Below, one piece after another: positions 1 through 10,543 of a DNA stretch of 64,000 bases (the stretch's first letter is position 1; each line of letters begins with the position of its first letter). The notes under the pieces are model-generated. The model was given only the letters and a program-made list of their open reading frames with translations. It did no database searches and was not told the origin of the DNA. The DNA is taken from contig SIJG01000071.1 of assembly GCA_023374025.1 (NCBI GenBank), positions 615,959-679,958 of the forward strand, in the 5' to 3' direction. A program made the translations under genes and the position numbers. Source of the stretch: Heterodera schachtii. Lineage: Eukaryota; Nematoda; Chromadorea; Rhabditida; Heteroderidae.

Positions 1-330
1 GCGGCGCCTATCGGCACCGCCGGACCCCCTTTTCCGCAAAAGTTTTTTGGAAAAACCGCCGCAAAAAAGTGGTGTGAAAAGCAAAAAAAAAAAAAGTCGT
101 GGAAAAAGTGTACCGCGAAAAAATTGGCATGGAAAATGCAAAAGATGGTCGGTCGAGCAAAAAATTGACCACTGACAAAAAAGGCGCCGCAAAAAAGGGA
201 TGTGAAAAGCAAAAAAAAAAAAAAAAGGTCTTCACCGGGGCAAAAATGGTCGAACGCAAAAATTTTAATGCTGACCCCCCCTAGGGGGGGCCATCGCCGA
301 ACGCACGACCCTTTTCCTGACCCCCCCCTT
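1..330. repeat. Dispersed repeat with GC hairpin, left window edge
   Basis: The first 30 bases hold a reverse copy of the GC-rich hairpin motif (GGCGGTGCC, 3-4 base loop, GGCGCCGCC) that recurs in the window. It is followed by poly-A-rich and C-rich blocks such as CCCCCCCTAGGGGGGG. Short open frames here are low complexity and I see no gene. The element is cut by the window edge, so its end and target site cannot be seen. Confidence 0.6.
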
Positions 331-795
331 GCACACGTATGCCGTCTGTCCATTTTTTTTGCTGCAATTTTATAGAATTATGCTTGCAGAAAATGAAATT
401 ACCTGCACATTTTCTCTGCCTTTTATATGGTTTTTTTTCTCATCGGTACTCAAATGTACGCTAATGTTTTTGTATAAAAATTCCCCTTTTTCTTCGCTTC
501 CTCCTCATTCAATTCTCTCAATCGCCCTTTTCCCGGTCATTTTGTTGCTGCAAATGTCCTTAGAAATTCTGTACGTTTATTATTCACTTTTTCCTGACTT
601 TTTGCATTTTTTTTTTTTGCTCAATTTTTGACCATCAGAATTGGGAGATAAAAATTTAAAAGGCGTAACTTAATCGGCTTCAAAAAAGATTTAAAAAAAG
701 CTGACTTCACAGTTGGATTCGTCGCTTTGATTTGCTTTTCCCTTCCGTTCTCTTCCATTCATTCATTCATTTCCCCAATTCATTGTTTTGTTCAG
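331..795 (+). other. 5' flank of FBL-1, duplicated at two other loci
   Basis: This T-rich stretch matches, by eye, the reverse complement of about 4230-4620 (upstream of FBL-2) and of about 56465-56800 (upstream of FBL-22). A shared line is the hydrophobic translation around F-P-V-I-L and S-x-E-I-L-Y-V-Y, but indels shift its frame between copies. I therefore read it as duplicated promoter/5' UTR DNA, not as coding sequence. The three loci share the same membrane-anchor exon, so promoter and anchor exon were duplicated together. Confidence 0.5.
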
Positions 796-2599
796 TTGGT
801 GTGCCGTGCTTCTTTTGTTGATCGATTGTGCCAGCATTCTTTTTTGGTTCTTTTTGGACCATGTCAAAAAAGACGACGCCCTCGCAAAAAATGTAAATGA
901 AATTAACCACTTAATTTGGCATTTTTTTCATGGCATTAAGCAATCGAATGTATTTGTTTTGAATTTCAGTTGGATTTGTAGCGACGTTTGGATGGACATT
1001 CTTCCGTCATTTGACCATGCTCAACTCGGACTCAAAATGGCATTGCTTTCCGACCGTTTCGATCTTTTGGTGGACACGCATTTGATGGAAAAACGGAATT
1101 GACCATTTGGAAGGACATGGAGGACGAGGAAATTGGACCAAAAGCGATAGTGTCTGTATGGATCGGTGGCAAAAGGGTGGCATTTCCGTTGCCGGACCAT
1201 CCGTTGCCAAACAGAATCCGCTTTAAGGACCTTCGGATTGTGTAATTCAAATTTTTCTGTACAGAAGATATCAATTTTCAATCATTTGAGTTTTAAAGCT
1301 CGTATTGTATCAGTTTTATGTCCAGCAGATTTGGGATATTTTTGTCCATCAAATTTGGCCAATTTTTGCGACAAACCTTCGCAATTTGATTTTCAAAGAT
1401 GCCCATCATTTGGACAATTTGCGTCGTCGCACTTCGCCAACAATTCTCACTGATCTCAATCGATTGAATTCAATCAATTCTGGTGTTCTATTCCCAGATG
1501 GAATTGCTGACGATGGGCCAAATGCAACTGCCGGCCAAGCGTTGGCCAAATGGTTACACACTCCAAGAAAACATGGACACCCAAACCATACATTAACAAG
1601 GGGTGCGCCAGTCAGACCCCCATACGTCGGACGTTTGGCGCAGGGGGGGTGCGCCAGGACCAATTTTTCTTACGTCGGCCCCCAATTTTCCCCGGCGCGA
1701 CGACCTTTTTTTTTTTTTTTTTTTTGCTATTCAAACCACTTTTTTTTTGCGGCGCGTTTTTTCCAAAAAACTTTTTTGGAAGGGGTGGGGCGGTCCGGCG
1801 GTGCCGGTAGGCGCCGCCGGGAAAATTTTTGAATTTTTGTATCCGTTTTGCTAAGGAAATTGTTCAAATTTTTTTCTTCTCCTTCGTTACGACCCACCCC
1901 ACGACGACCCCTCCCTCCTTTACAGCCGCCCCCCTTACGACGCACGTGGGGGGGGGGGGGGGTGCGCCAGGCCCATTACGACGCGGGGGGGGGGGGGGGG
2001 TGCGCCGGCGCACCCCTTGTTAATGTATGACCCAAACCAAATGTCTTGATGTCAATTGAGGGCATTCATCAACTTTGAATGGGTCAACAATTTCAAGGAG
2101 GTCACGCCACACAATCATTTTCATAAATTTTCTTTTGGTTTTGACATTATGTTTTGATTTTTTGTTTAGTTTTTGTCCGTGCCGGCACTTCTGTCAGTTA
2201 CACCATTGACTTTTGTTTTCACGTGTCAACGCCAATTGTGACATTTGAATTGGAGAATGAGCGGACCAAAGAAAAGCTGACTTTGAAGGAACAATACGTT
2301 GCTGGCTCTTTTCGTTGGTGGATAATGCAGCGATGCTCAATTATTGGCGAGAAGAAAGATGAAATTTCGGATGCCAAATTGAACAATGTCTTTTTTTATT
2401 TGGGCTTCCAAAATTGCATTGGGTAAGTGTAAGAATTGAATGAGTCATCCAATGGCATTTGCCAGTGCTAATTTCCTTGTTTTACCAAATTAAATTGTAA
2501 TTAATTTATTTTAGGCCATTGTCTCCACCAACAGATAAAAGTGACGAAAATGTGTGCTCGAGTGCCGCGGGGCCAAGCAATGATCAGCGCAATGAATGA
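796..2599 (+). pseudogene. FBL-1: broken F-box-like family gene
   Basis: The family fits an F-box-like substrate adaptor; the role is inferred from resemblance. Pieces in order: an anchor exon 796-892 after TTTTGTTCAG; exon 2 970-1241 (W-I-C-S-D-V-W-M-D-I-L-P-S-F); the 3' part of exon 3 from about 1320 to 1586, resuming 2030-2101; exon 4 about 2170-2427 (S-V-S-Y, F-E-L-E-N-E-R-T-K-E-K-L-T-L); and last exon 2515-2599 (P-L-S-P-P, acidic tail). Defects: a 1-base loss near 1081 breaks the reading after V-D-T-H, the 5' half of exon 3 is missing, a 443-bp transposon sits in exon 3, an in-frame TGA follows it, and the exon 4 acceptor is shifted by one base. ATG at 861 would give an alternative start whose 32-nt exon end (phase 2) fits exon 2. 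Confidence 0.75.
1587..2029. mobile_element. 443-bp MITE, 8-bp target duplication, in FBL-1 exon 3
   Basis: Terminal inverted repeats of at least 23 bp begin CATACATTAACAAGGGGTGC and end with the exact reverse complement. The flanking direct repeat ACCCAAAC (1579-1586 and 2030-2037) is a perfect 8-bp target duplication, the size made by hAT-type transposases. The interior is GC-rich with G and T runs and one copy of the GC hairpin motif near 1796-1820. No transposase is present. Removing it and one target copy rejoins FBL-1 exon 3 in its normal order. Confidence 0.9.
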
Positions 2600-2903
2600 A
2601 TGGATTATTATTTGAGAAATGATCGTCGATAAACCCGCTTTTTCAGTTTTTGTTAAGGCTCAAATTGTTTGATTTTTAAGGGTGTATTCTTTTGAAACGC
2701 CAAAAATCGACCCGATTTTTAACAATGATTATCAGGGTGAATTCCACATACAGACACATAAAATACAATAGAAATGGACGCATTTGCGAGCAAGCAAAGA
2801 TCAAATACATACAGACAAACAATTAGGCAATACAATATTTAAATGGCAAAAGTGCCAACGTAATTTCGGTCATATAATCGCACCAATTAATTGATTAATC
2901 CAT
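2600..2903. other. Convergent 3' flanks of FBL-1 and FBL-2
   Basis: FBL-1 is followed at 2607 by the family 3' motif TTTGAGAAATGATCG. From about 2690 the DNA matches the reverse complement of 42930-43130 and also 7440-7620. It is therefore duplicated 3' flank of the FBL subgroup that carries the alternative last exon. No gene is seen. Confidence 0.5.
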
Positions 2904-3349
2904 TCATTTCTGCTGCTGATCACTCGGCCCGGGAGAAGCGGCGTCGAGAAGACTGAAAAAAACGATGAATGATTTAATTGCACTTTAAAAGTATTCAATT
3001 TTTAGGGGTCCAATGGCATTTTACGAGTCCAACCAAAATGAAATTTAAAAATTGTTCACCCTTCGTCAAATGCGCCGTCTCTGATCAAAAAACGAATTGG
3101 ATTCTGTGGATCATCATTCAATAATTCATCCTGCACATTTTCCCATTTCCTCTCATCCCAACCAATTGGACAACAATCCATACAGACAGTTTCGCTTTTA
3201 GTCCTTTGTCCTTGCAAATTGTAATTTCTCTCCAAATTGTCAATTCCTTTTTTCCATTGAAATGCGTGTCCACCAAAACATCGAAACGATCAGAAATCAG
3301 TGCCATTTTGAGACCAAGTTGAGCATGGTCAAAAGATGGGAGAATGTCC

Positions 3350-3816
3350 GGTAATACTGAAGTTTATCCCCCCCATTTTTCGAAAAAATTAAAATTTTTA
3401 AAAAAGCCGTGTAAAACACTTTTCCTTGGGGTTTTCAGGGTCGCTGATTACGAATCTGGCATTCATTTTGACTAATTTCGAATCCCGGACCCGAATTCGA
3501 ACAAAAAGTCGAAAATTAAAAATTTCAAAATTCTCGCTTTTGTTCCAAAATTGACCAAAACAAGCCAAATCCAGTCAAAAACCGTTGAAACATCAAAAAA
3601 TAACTATTCTGTACAAATATGAACGTAAAAGTGAATTTTGAAATTTTTTAATTTTCGACTTTTTGTTCGAATTCGGGTCCGGGATTCGAAATTAGTCAAA
3701 ATGAATTCCAGATTCATGATCAGCGACCCAGAAAACCCCAAGGAAATGTGTTTTACATGGCTTTTTTTAAAACTTTTATTTTTTCGAAAATGGGGGGGAT
3801 AAACTTCAGTATTACC
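3350..3816. mobile_element. 467-bp foldback MITE (GGTAATACTG family) in FBL-2 exon 2
   Basis: The two halves are near-complete inverted copies, beginning GGTAATACTGAAGTTTATCC and ending with its complement. GAATGTCC flanks both sides (3342-3349 and 3817-3824), a perfect 8-bp target duplication. The interior carries the family block CCCGGACCCGAATTCGAACA followed by AAAAGTCGAAAATT. No coding capacity. The same family occurs at 9866-10325 and 52753-53219, with half copies elsewhere. Confidence 0.92.
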
Positions 3817-3899
3817 GAATGTCCATCCAAACGTCGCTACAAAGCCAATTGAAATTGAAAACAAAAAACATTGGATTGCTTAATGCCATGAAAAAATGC

Positions 3900-4076
3900 C
3901 CAATTGGGCTCATATTTTCCTCAAATTTTCTCTCTCTCCCCCTCCCTCTTTTTCTCTCTCCCCCTCCCTCTTTTCTCTCTGTCGTCACTGTTTTTCTCTC
4001 CCCCTCCCTCTTTTCTCTTTCTCTCTCTCTTCTTTGTAAATTCTCTCTTGTATCACCGTTCTCTTTTGCCTCCTTT
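3900..4076 (-). repeat. CT-rich intron block of FBL-2
   Basis: A pyrimidine-rich block built from CTCTCTCCCCCTCCCTCTTT units lies in the intron between anchor exon and exon 2. The same intron in FBL-22 (about 56165-56285) carries the matching block, including the TCTGTCGTCACTGTTTTTCT interruption. The two genes therefore share a recent ancestor. Confidence 0.75.
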
Positions 4077-4218
4077 TATAAAATCGGCGAAATTTTCAAA
4101 TTTTCTGTTTAATTTATTTACATTTTTTTGCGAGGGCGTCGTCGTTTTTTGACATAGTCCAAAAAAGAACCAAAGAATGATGGCACAAACGACCAACACA
4201 AAAGTCACGGCACACCAA

Positions 4219-4983
4219 CTGAAAATGAATTGGGAAAATGAATGAATTAATAATTGAAGAAGAAGGGAAAAGCAAAGCGAGGGAATCCAAATGTGAAATT
4301 TTAGTTTTTTTAAAATGTTTTTTGAAGCCGATTAAGTTACCTATAAGTCTTCAAAAAATTAGTTTTGAAATTTTTATCTCCCAATTCTGCTGATGGTAAA
4401 AGTCTAGCAAAATTTAATGCGAAACGCCTGCAAAAAGAATAAACGTACAAAATTTCTGAAGACATTTTTTGCAGGAACAAAATGACCGGAAAATACAGGA
4501 AGAATTGAACGAGAGAGAGAATGAAATGAGGAGGAAAAAAAGGCATTTTTATATATGAAAAATATTGCGTACAGTGAAAGATTACCAAAATGAAACCCTT
4601 TAAAAGCACCAAAATGATGACAAATCAGCAAAGCTGGGAGCCCTGTCTATATCCATTTTTCCATATTTCACAATTTATGTCCGTATTTTTGGAAGCCCTA
4701 TTTATTACTCTAGTGAATTTTTTAATTTTTTTTTTCTTCTAAGCGGGCGGAGGAGGAATGAACCACCTTAACTACTGTATTTCCACTTCTATAGATAATC
4801 GTTTCACTGATAATTAATAAATTGTTCAACAAAAAAGCCAAGAAAATAAATATGTAATATTACAGAACGAAAGAATTAACAAAAGCATTTCTGAGAAATA
4901 AGCACAACAAATTGAGATCGATCATTTCTCAAATATAATTAATTTCCGTTGCTTCGATCCGCTTCATATTCTCCTTTTTCCTC
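4219..4983. other. Shared 5' flank of FBL-2 and 3' flank of FBL-3
   Basis: From 4219 to about 4620 lies the duplicated upstream region also seen at 331-795 and 56460-56800. Around 4640-4710 is a remnant of the CCATATTT repeat (full copy at 30520-31199). From 4860 to 4940 is the FBL 3' flank with the reverse of AGAAATGATCGATCTC. No gene is seen. Confidence 0.5.
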
Positions 4984-6280
4984 TTACGCTGGTGGCGACA
5001 ATGGCCTAAAATTAATTAATTTGACAATCCAAAATTGCTGTTTTGCTTCTCACCCAATGCAACGATTTCCACCCCACAAATCAAATCGGATATTGTTCAA
5101 ATTGGCACCCGGATTATTGCCATGCGGATCAAATCTGATATAGGTAGTTAAAATTGGCACCCGAATTTTCGCGGACTTTCCACTTAACTGGCGCCGTCTC
5201 CCCAATTGGGCACCGTTTCAACAGCCAATTATACATAAAATCATTGTGTTCTTTGCTCTGTTTCAGTATCAGCTTCTCTTTGGTCTGTTTATTCACCAAT
5301 TCAAATTGTTCAGTTGGCATTGTTCCCACATTCAAATAATGTTGAATTGTGTAACTGACAGAAGTGGTGGCACGACGGAATGCCTAAACAAAAAATTTGG
5401 TAAAACAATTTATACAAAATATGGCGGGACACCTCTTTGAAGTTGTCGACCCATTCCAGATTTGGTGGATCCACATAATTCTTGCGATGCAATTGCTTCG
5501 GTTGACCATTTTTTGTCGGAGTGTGCAACCATTTTGCCAACGCTTGGCCAGCAGTTGCATTCGGTCCATCGTCAGCAATTCCATCGGGGCACAGACCATC
5601 GGAATCGATTGAATACAATAGATCAAGATCAGTGAGAATTGTCGGCGAAGTGCGGCGACGCAAATTGTCCAAATGATGGCCATTAGGAATGTACAAATGA
5701 CGAATATTTGGCGCAAAAATTGGCAAAATTTGTTGGACTAAAATATCCCAAATCGGTTGAACATCCGCATCAATTGCATGCACTTCCAATTTGGTGCCCC
5801 TTCTGTCAAAGAATTGCTTCTTGGAATGGAGAAAAGTGATCACGGAATAGTCAATGTAACTAAAGAATATTCAAATTGCTTTTAATATGCACAAAAGTTA
5901 AGTCTGACAGAATCTGAAGGTTCTTAAAGCAAATTTTGTTGGGCATCTGACGGTCTGACAACGGAAAATCCACAAAATTGCCATTGATCTCCACAGACAC
6001 TTTCGGTTTTGGTCCTTCGTCATTTTCAATTCTGGTCATTCTCCAAATTGTCAATTCGCTTTTCCCATCAAAATGTTTGTCCACCAAAGCATCAAAACGT
6101 GGCGAAATCAGTGCCAATTTGAGTCCGAGTTGAGCATGGTCAAAAGATGGAAGAATGTCCATCCACACGTCGCTACAAAGCCAACTGAAACATGTAAAAA
6201 ATTGCATGGGACAACAAAAATTTGTAATTATAAATGAAAAATTTATAATTTTTCAAAATAATTTCTGACCGTCGGTTCAT
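4984..6280 (-). CDS. FBL-3: F-box-like family protein with shifted C-terminus
   Basis: Exons: 6270-6280 (ATG AAC CGA CG), 5909-6184 (F-box-like, W-L-C-S-D-V-W-M-D-I-L-P-S-F), 5433-5859 (Y-I-D-Y-S-V-I to N-F-K-E), 5054-5383, and family last exon 4984-5005. Exons 1-3 sum to 238 whole codons. Exon 4 has a 4-base gain near 5140, so the frame stops at 5129, giving about 322 residues ending N-Y-L-Y-Q-I and losing the usual I-R-F-D-L-W tail. The last exon also has an early stop (P-L-S-P-P-A). The intron 2 donor is GTCAGA, weaker than the usual GTAATT. Likely a degrading or tail-truncated adaptor. Its function is inferred from the F-box-like segment only. Confidence 0.65.
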
Positions 6281-6431
6281 TTTTTGTTCAGTCAGCAAGG
6301 GTTTCCAATTTTTTCAATTTGATTTGTGTGTCAAAAAGGGCAAAAAAAAAACTGTGTTAACTTAAATCAGAGAGAAACAATTAGGAAAAATGAGAGCGCA
6401 AAAAGAACACAAAATGTAGAGAAGGTACATG

Positions 6432-6930
6432 CGTGACTGGACAATTGAACAGTGGACAATCGGACAGTTGGACAATCGGACAGTGAGGACAATCGGACAG
6501 AGGTGGACAATCGGACAGTGGACAATCCGACAGTAAAATGCATAAAAAAGATAAGAAAATGCCGTCGCCGGAGGGGAACGATTGTGTCATAATCCACAAG
6601 AAGGCATTGTGCGCGAGTAATGGCAAGAAAAGCGCTTATATTCATCAAATGTGCAACTGTTGTTTATGAAATACCAAATCCAAACTAATTTGCAACGAAA
6701 TAATATTTAGACTGCATTCGCACTTTTTTATTTGCCTGTTTTCCCTTTTTCTTCATATGGCACAATCGGTCCCCTCCGGCGACGGCATTTTCTTATCTTT
6801 TTTATGCATTTTACTGTCGGATTGTCCACTGTCCGATTGTCCACCTCAGTCCGATTGTCTTCACTGTCCGATTGTCCAACTGTCCGATTGTCCACTGTCC
6901 GATTGTCCACTGTCCGATTGTCCGGGAGCC
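6432..6930. mobile_element. 499-bp foldback element with GGACAATCGGACAGT arms
   Basis: Two inverted arms (about 6436-6600 and 6755-6926) consist of tandem units of the GGACAATCGGACAGT type followed by a matching unique part. The flank GGTACATG at 6424-6431 and 6931-6938 is a perfect 8-bp target duplication. The outermost 6-7 bases of the ends do not match, so the terminal repeats are imperfect. No coding capacity; the frames over it are repeat translations. Confidence 0.85.
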
Positions 6931-6938
6931 GGTACATG

Positions 6939-7619
6939 AAAAGTGAAAACAGTAATTTCTAGAAACCGGAAATTTCAAATTTGCGGATCCCGCTGCGGGA
7001 TTGGAATCAAAAATTTTTTGAGGGACGAGATCCCGTGGGATATCCGGCGGTGCCGAGAGACGCCAGCGGGAAAATTTCACAAATTTTGAATGAAAATTGC
7101 AATGAAAAATGAGTTAATTTTATTAAATTTTTATTTAATTTATTCAAAAATGTTTGGCATTCTGTCTTTCGCGGATCCCGCAAGATACACCGCACAAAAA
7201 AACAAAACAAAATTTTCTTTCGGATTCGTGCCTTACAAACCGAGAGGCGTCGAATGATAATATCATTCATCGAACTGGGAGTCAAACAAGAGTTGAAAAT
7301 TAAATTTTCGACAAAATTCACATTTATGCATCAAAAAGGTCAATTTTTCGTGTAATTTCTCAGCTTAAATTTCGAAGTTTTAAAAAAGTTTGTTTCGTAA
7401 AATCCCGCTTTTTTTAAAGCCGTTTTATCACCAGTCATTTTTATGAACGACACAATGAATTATTTACATTCACATAAAATACAGTTGAAATGGACGCATT
7501 TGCGAGCAAGCAAAGGTCAAATACAATACAATACAAACAGATTATACACAATACAATATTGAAATGGCACAGTGCCAACATATCATTTGGGTCACATAAT
7601 CGCATCAATTAATAATTAA
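6939..7619. repeat. Degenerate repeat DNA with GGATCCCGC blocks
   Basis: Between 6975 and 7090 are GCGGATCCCGCTGCGGGATT and a degenerate GC hairpin (TCCGGCGGTGCCGAGAGACG). A related GCGGATCCCGC block is near 7170 and another relative ends the window (63840-63950). From 7440 the DNA is duplicated FBL 3' flank. No gene is seen. Confidence 0.5.
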
Positions 7620-7677
7620 TTAATTCATTTCTGCTGCTGTTGCTACTGATGACCACTTGGTCCGGGTGTCGAGAAGA
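7620..7677 (-). pseudogene. FBL-4: orphan alternative last exon
   Basis: After the acceptor CAGTTTTTTCAT read in reverse (TTTTTTCAG), a 58-base exon starts TCTTCTCGACACCC and ends at TAA in the phase used by the family. It matches the alternative last exon of FBL-2 (2904-2952) and the copy in the 3' flank of FBL-17 near 42855. No upstream FBL exons on this strand lie nearby, so it is a relic of a duplication. Confidence 0.5.
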
Positions 7678-7839
7678 CTGAAAAAACTATGATTTAGTAA
7701 TTGCGCTTTAAGCCCATTCAATATTTATGGGTCAAATCTCAAATATAAATTTTATAAATCCAACCAACTAATTATCCAAATTATTATTTTTGTACTATAT
7801 GCCTTTTCTTCAACCGTACATTTTTTGCATCATTTACAG

Positions 7840-8079
7840 TTTGATGTGTCCAACTACTACAAGTGGGAAGACTGCAGAAATTGGGGTGCCAATGCCAATT
7901 TGAACCATATCCGATTTGATCTGTGGTGTTTCAGTGAAACCATTGGGTGAGCAGCAAAAACAGCAATTTTTGATTTAGTCGAAAAATAAAAAGAATTAAT
8001 TAATTTTAGGCCATTGTCGCCACCAGCGGAAGAAGACAAAGAAAAAGAAGAAGCGGATCAAAGCAACGGAAATGCATAA
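7840..8079 (+). pseudogene. FBL-5: last two exons only
   Basis: Exon 4 remnant 7840-7946 (W-G-A-N-A-N-L-N-H-I-R-F-D-L-W) ends at a normal donor GGGTGAGC. Last exon 8010-8079 encodes P-L-S-P-P-A-E-E and an acidic, lysine-rich tail. Upstream exons are absent; 7678-7839 is non-coding. The 3' flank carries the family motif (ATTTAAGAAATGATGAG). A truncated copy. Confidence 0.7.
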
Positions 8080-8510
8080 TTATATTTAAGAAATGATGAG
8101 AAACGACCGATCTCAATTTGATGCTTTTATTTCCTGTCAGAAATGCTTTTGTTGATTCTTTCGTTCAAATTATATAAAACATATTTTTGCCTCAAAATGG
8201 CATTGAAGACCAATTTTGATTTGGATTTTTGCCGAAAAATTCTGATGTAACGTCGCGCGCATGAAGTTTTTCCTGTCAGTTACTGTTTTGTCGATTGTCT
8301 AAGTTCATTTGAAAAATGATTTCATCGTGCGAAAATTTTCTTGCCCAGTAATACGAAAACGCGAATATGTACATTCCTTCCATTAAATTTGTTCGGTTTG
8401 CCAAATTTGTCTTTGCTTTTTCCCCCTTTTTCCTCGCCGACGCCTTCCTCCAGCAGAAGCGGAATTTCCATGGAGAAATCGCTAAATTTATCCAAATCTC
8501 CGATTAATTG

Positions 8511-8801
8511 TTCATTTATTTTTCATTGGTTTTTGATCAATGCCCTCCCTCCTCCGATCACCTCGTCTTTTTGTCACACACCAATGCCTTGTCGATTCCG
8601 ATCACTTCCAATTGCGGCCAAAATTTCCTCACTTTGTCCGGTTCGATTAAGTCGCTCATTTCCTCCACTTTTGCCAAAAGAAATCTCTCCCCTCCCTTTG
8701 TGCCAATTTTCCGGGTTTTATAACAATTTTTACTTTTTTGTCCCCGCAGATTTTGCCATTTGCCCTTTCGATTTGGAGACCGATCATTTGGGCCTTTTCG
8801 C
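8511..8801 (+). CDS. Unrecognised two-exon coding candidate, partial
   Basis: One frame from about 8511 to 8714 stays open and reads as balanced protein (H-L-V-F-L-S-H-T-N-A-L, S-L-I-S-S-T-F-A-K-R), then a 35-base intron with GTTTTATA donor and CCCCGCAG acceptor leads to 8750-8801 (hydrophobic L-P-F-A-L-S-I-W-R-P-I-I-W-A-F-S) and a GTGAGT donor. The same frame upstream (8378-8508) opens with ATG but meets TAA at 8506. I do not recognise the protein and no start or end exon is secure. It could be a gene relic or chance. Confidence 0.25.
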
Positions 8802-9865
8802 GTGAGTCAATCAAAAAGGGACCGATCGGCGGAGGAGCATTTTGGGAGAGGGACAGAACAGCAGCAAAAATGCATTTTGGGGAAAATTTATTAATATTTT
8901 GGGAATTTGATTAAAGTGCAAAATTTGGGCAGAATTTGGAAAGAGTACGCAACCGCCGCCTAATTTAATTAGGCAATTTGCAGGACTTTTGACCAATCGA
9001 AGCGTACAAATTGGCGTAAGGCAATCAATCGTTTACCGCAGCATTTTCACTTCTGACCGATTGATCGCTTTAGCAATTTTCTGATCACTTTTCCTTTTTT
9101 CAATTGTTTTCTTATGGAATTGTGCTCGCTAATCGATCAGCTGACCACGCGCTTTTGCTTTTCCCTTTTCATTTTTTCGTTTCTTTGACATTCCGTCGTC
9201 GAATGTCCGCTTTTTTTCTTCATATTTCACATATGGCGCCTGCAACTCCAATCAATGAAAGTCATAGCTAACAATAGGACAAATACAAATGCCATCAAAG
9301 CAACAAAAGGTAGTGCCAATGGAAAATGAAAAGACAAAAGTGAAGGGAATGAAAGTCGCCAATCAAATTGACGAAAGTGAAAGTGAAATTCAACAAAAAT
9401 GGGGCCAAATCGTCGCGAGAGGAAAACATTCTGCCGAAAAAGTGGACAATTTACTGGCATAAAAAAATTACCATAAGAATATACCGGATGCATTATCTGG
9501 ATGTATTCGAAAATATTTTTTTGTCTATTGCCTTGAGCCCATATTAAGTTACAAAACTTTTATAGACCCGGCTCGGACATTGCAGCCACAAACAAATTGA
9601 CATTTAAATGTCAGGTTTTCGCAAATGTCTGAAAATGGCTAAGAAATGGACACAAATATCGGACAACTTAAGCGGAAGATTCGAAAATAAGCTAAAACAT
9701 CAGTCGTGATTTCAGTCCGTGAGACGAATGCTAAATTATGAATACCAACCCGTGGGGGAGGATTTAAAGGCAAAAACAGGTAGGTCATCTCGAAGAACAT
9801 GGAATTAAACTCTACAATTGATACACAACCGATATTAGTGAAAACAGTGGTCCTTGGCCCGAATC
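8802..9865. other. No assignable gene; hydrophobic minus-strand ORF at 9227-9493
   Basis: The stretch lacks FBL exons and clear transposon ends. An 88-codon minus-strand frame (9227-9493) carries a 20-residue hydrophobic run, but has no splice context or family resemblance. I treat it as unproven. Remaining DNA is AT-rich without repeats I can place. Confidence 0.3.
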
Positions 9866-10325
9866 GGTAATACTGCCGATGGTTGCCCCCCTTTTTGGAA
9901 AAATTTTATTTCTGTTCTAAAAACTCGTAAAAACACGTTTCTGGGGTTTTTAGGCTCGCTGATCACGAATATAACATTCATTTAGATCAAATTCAGATCC
10001 CGGACCCGAATTCGAACAAAAAGTCGAAAATTCAAAATTCTTACTTTTGTTCCTAAATTGATCTAAATAAACTAAATTTAGTCAAAAAGCATTGCAACAT
10101 CAAAAAATGGTCATTGTGTACAGGTACGAACATAAAAGTGAATTTTGAAAATTTTGAATTTTCGGCTTTTTGTTCGAGTTCGGGTCACCGGGATCCGAAT
10201 TTGATCAAAATGAATGTTATATTCGTGATCAGCGACCCTAAAACCCCATAAAAGGTGTTTTCACGAGTTTTTAGAACAGAAAAAAAATTTTTCCAAAAAG
10301 GGGGGCAACCATCGGCAGTATTACC
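9866..10325. mobile_element. 460-bp foldback MITE, GGTAATACTG family
   Basis: Inverted halves start GGTAATACTGCCGATGGTTG and end with the complement. Flanks CCCGAATC (9858-9865) and CCCAAATC (10326-10333) differ at one base, an aged 8-bp target duplication. The inner block CGGACCCGAATTCGAACAAA is shared with the copies at 3350 and 52753. Confidence 0.9.
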
Positions 10326-10361
10326 CCCAAATCAAATCAACTACGGTTTTTTCTGCTTAAA

Positions 10362-10543
10362 TTCGCTTTTTCCATCAAAATGTTTGTCCACCAAAACATC
10401 GAAACGATAAGAAAGCAATGCCAATTTGAGACCAAGTTGGGGACGGTCAAAAGATGGGAGAATGTCCATCCAAACGTCGCCACAAATCCAACTGAAACAT
10501 GGAAAATTTATAATTTAAAAAAAATTCCTTACCGTTTGTTCAT
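10362..10543 (-). pseudogene. FBL-6: exons 1 and part of 2
   Basis: Exon 1 is 10533-10543 (ATG AAC AAA CG, donor GTAAGG). Exon 2 runs from 10491 down to about 10362 (W-I-C-G-D-V-W-M-D-I-L-P-S-F-D-R-P) and stops abruptly after the F-D-G-K-S-E-F stretch. Everything 3' of it is missing and the adjoining DNA is unrelated, so the copy was cut by a rearrangement next to the foldback element. Confidence 0.7.

Larger units (their letters stand above)
2904..4218 (-). pseudogene. FBL-2: exon 2/exon 4 fusion with transposon insertion
   Basis: Read on the minus strand: anchor exon 4122-4218, a 270-base CT-rich intron, exon 2 starting near 3851, a 467-bp foldback element at 3350-3816, then the rest of exon 2 (A-L-I-S-D-R-F-D-V-L-V-D-T-H-F). 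Near 3182 exon 2 joins directly, one base out of frame, to exon 4-type sequence (C-P-I-G-W-D-E-R-K-W-E, donor at 3060). Exon 3 is deleted. Last exon 2904-2952 is the alternative type (L-L-D-A-A-S-P-G-P-S). The exon 2 acceptor reads TTTCAAT, so the AG is lost. The R-K-W-E stretch resembles the D-K-W-x-x-W segment of canonical cyst-nematode family members. Dead gene. Confidence 0.75.

Noticed and set aside
329..631. 100-codon hydrophobic ORF upstream of FBL-1
   Set aside because: Homologous DNA at 4337-4612 and 56510-56863 has indels that break the frame, so it behaves as non-coding duplicated flank.
1305..1832. 175-codon ORF covering FBL-1 exon 3
   Set aside because: Only 1320-1586 is family exon. 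The rest is MITE sequence with G and T runs.
6367..6962. Cys/Leu/Ser-rich ORFs with repeated S-D-C-P-L words
   Set aside because: They are translations of the GGACAATCGGACAGT tandem units in a foldback element; mirror-image frames exist on both strands.
9227..9493. Hydrophobic 88-codon ORF as a membrane protein gene
   Set aside because: One hydrophobic run only, no splice partner or family resemblance; kept as a note in the intergenic entry.
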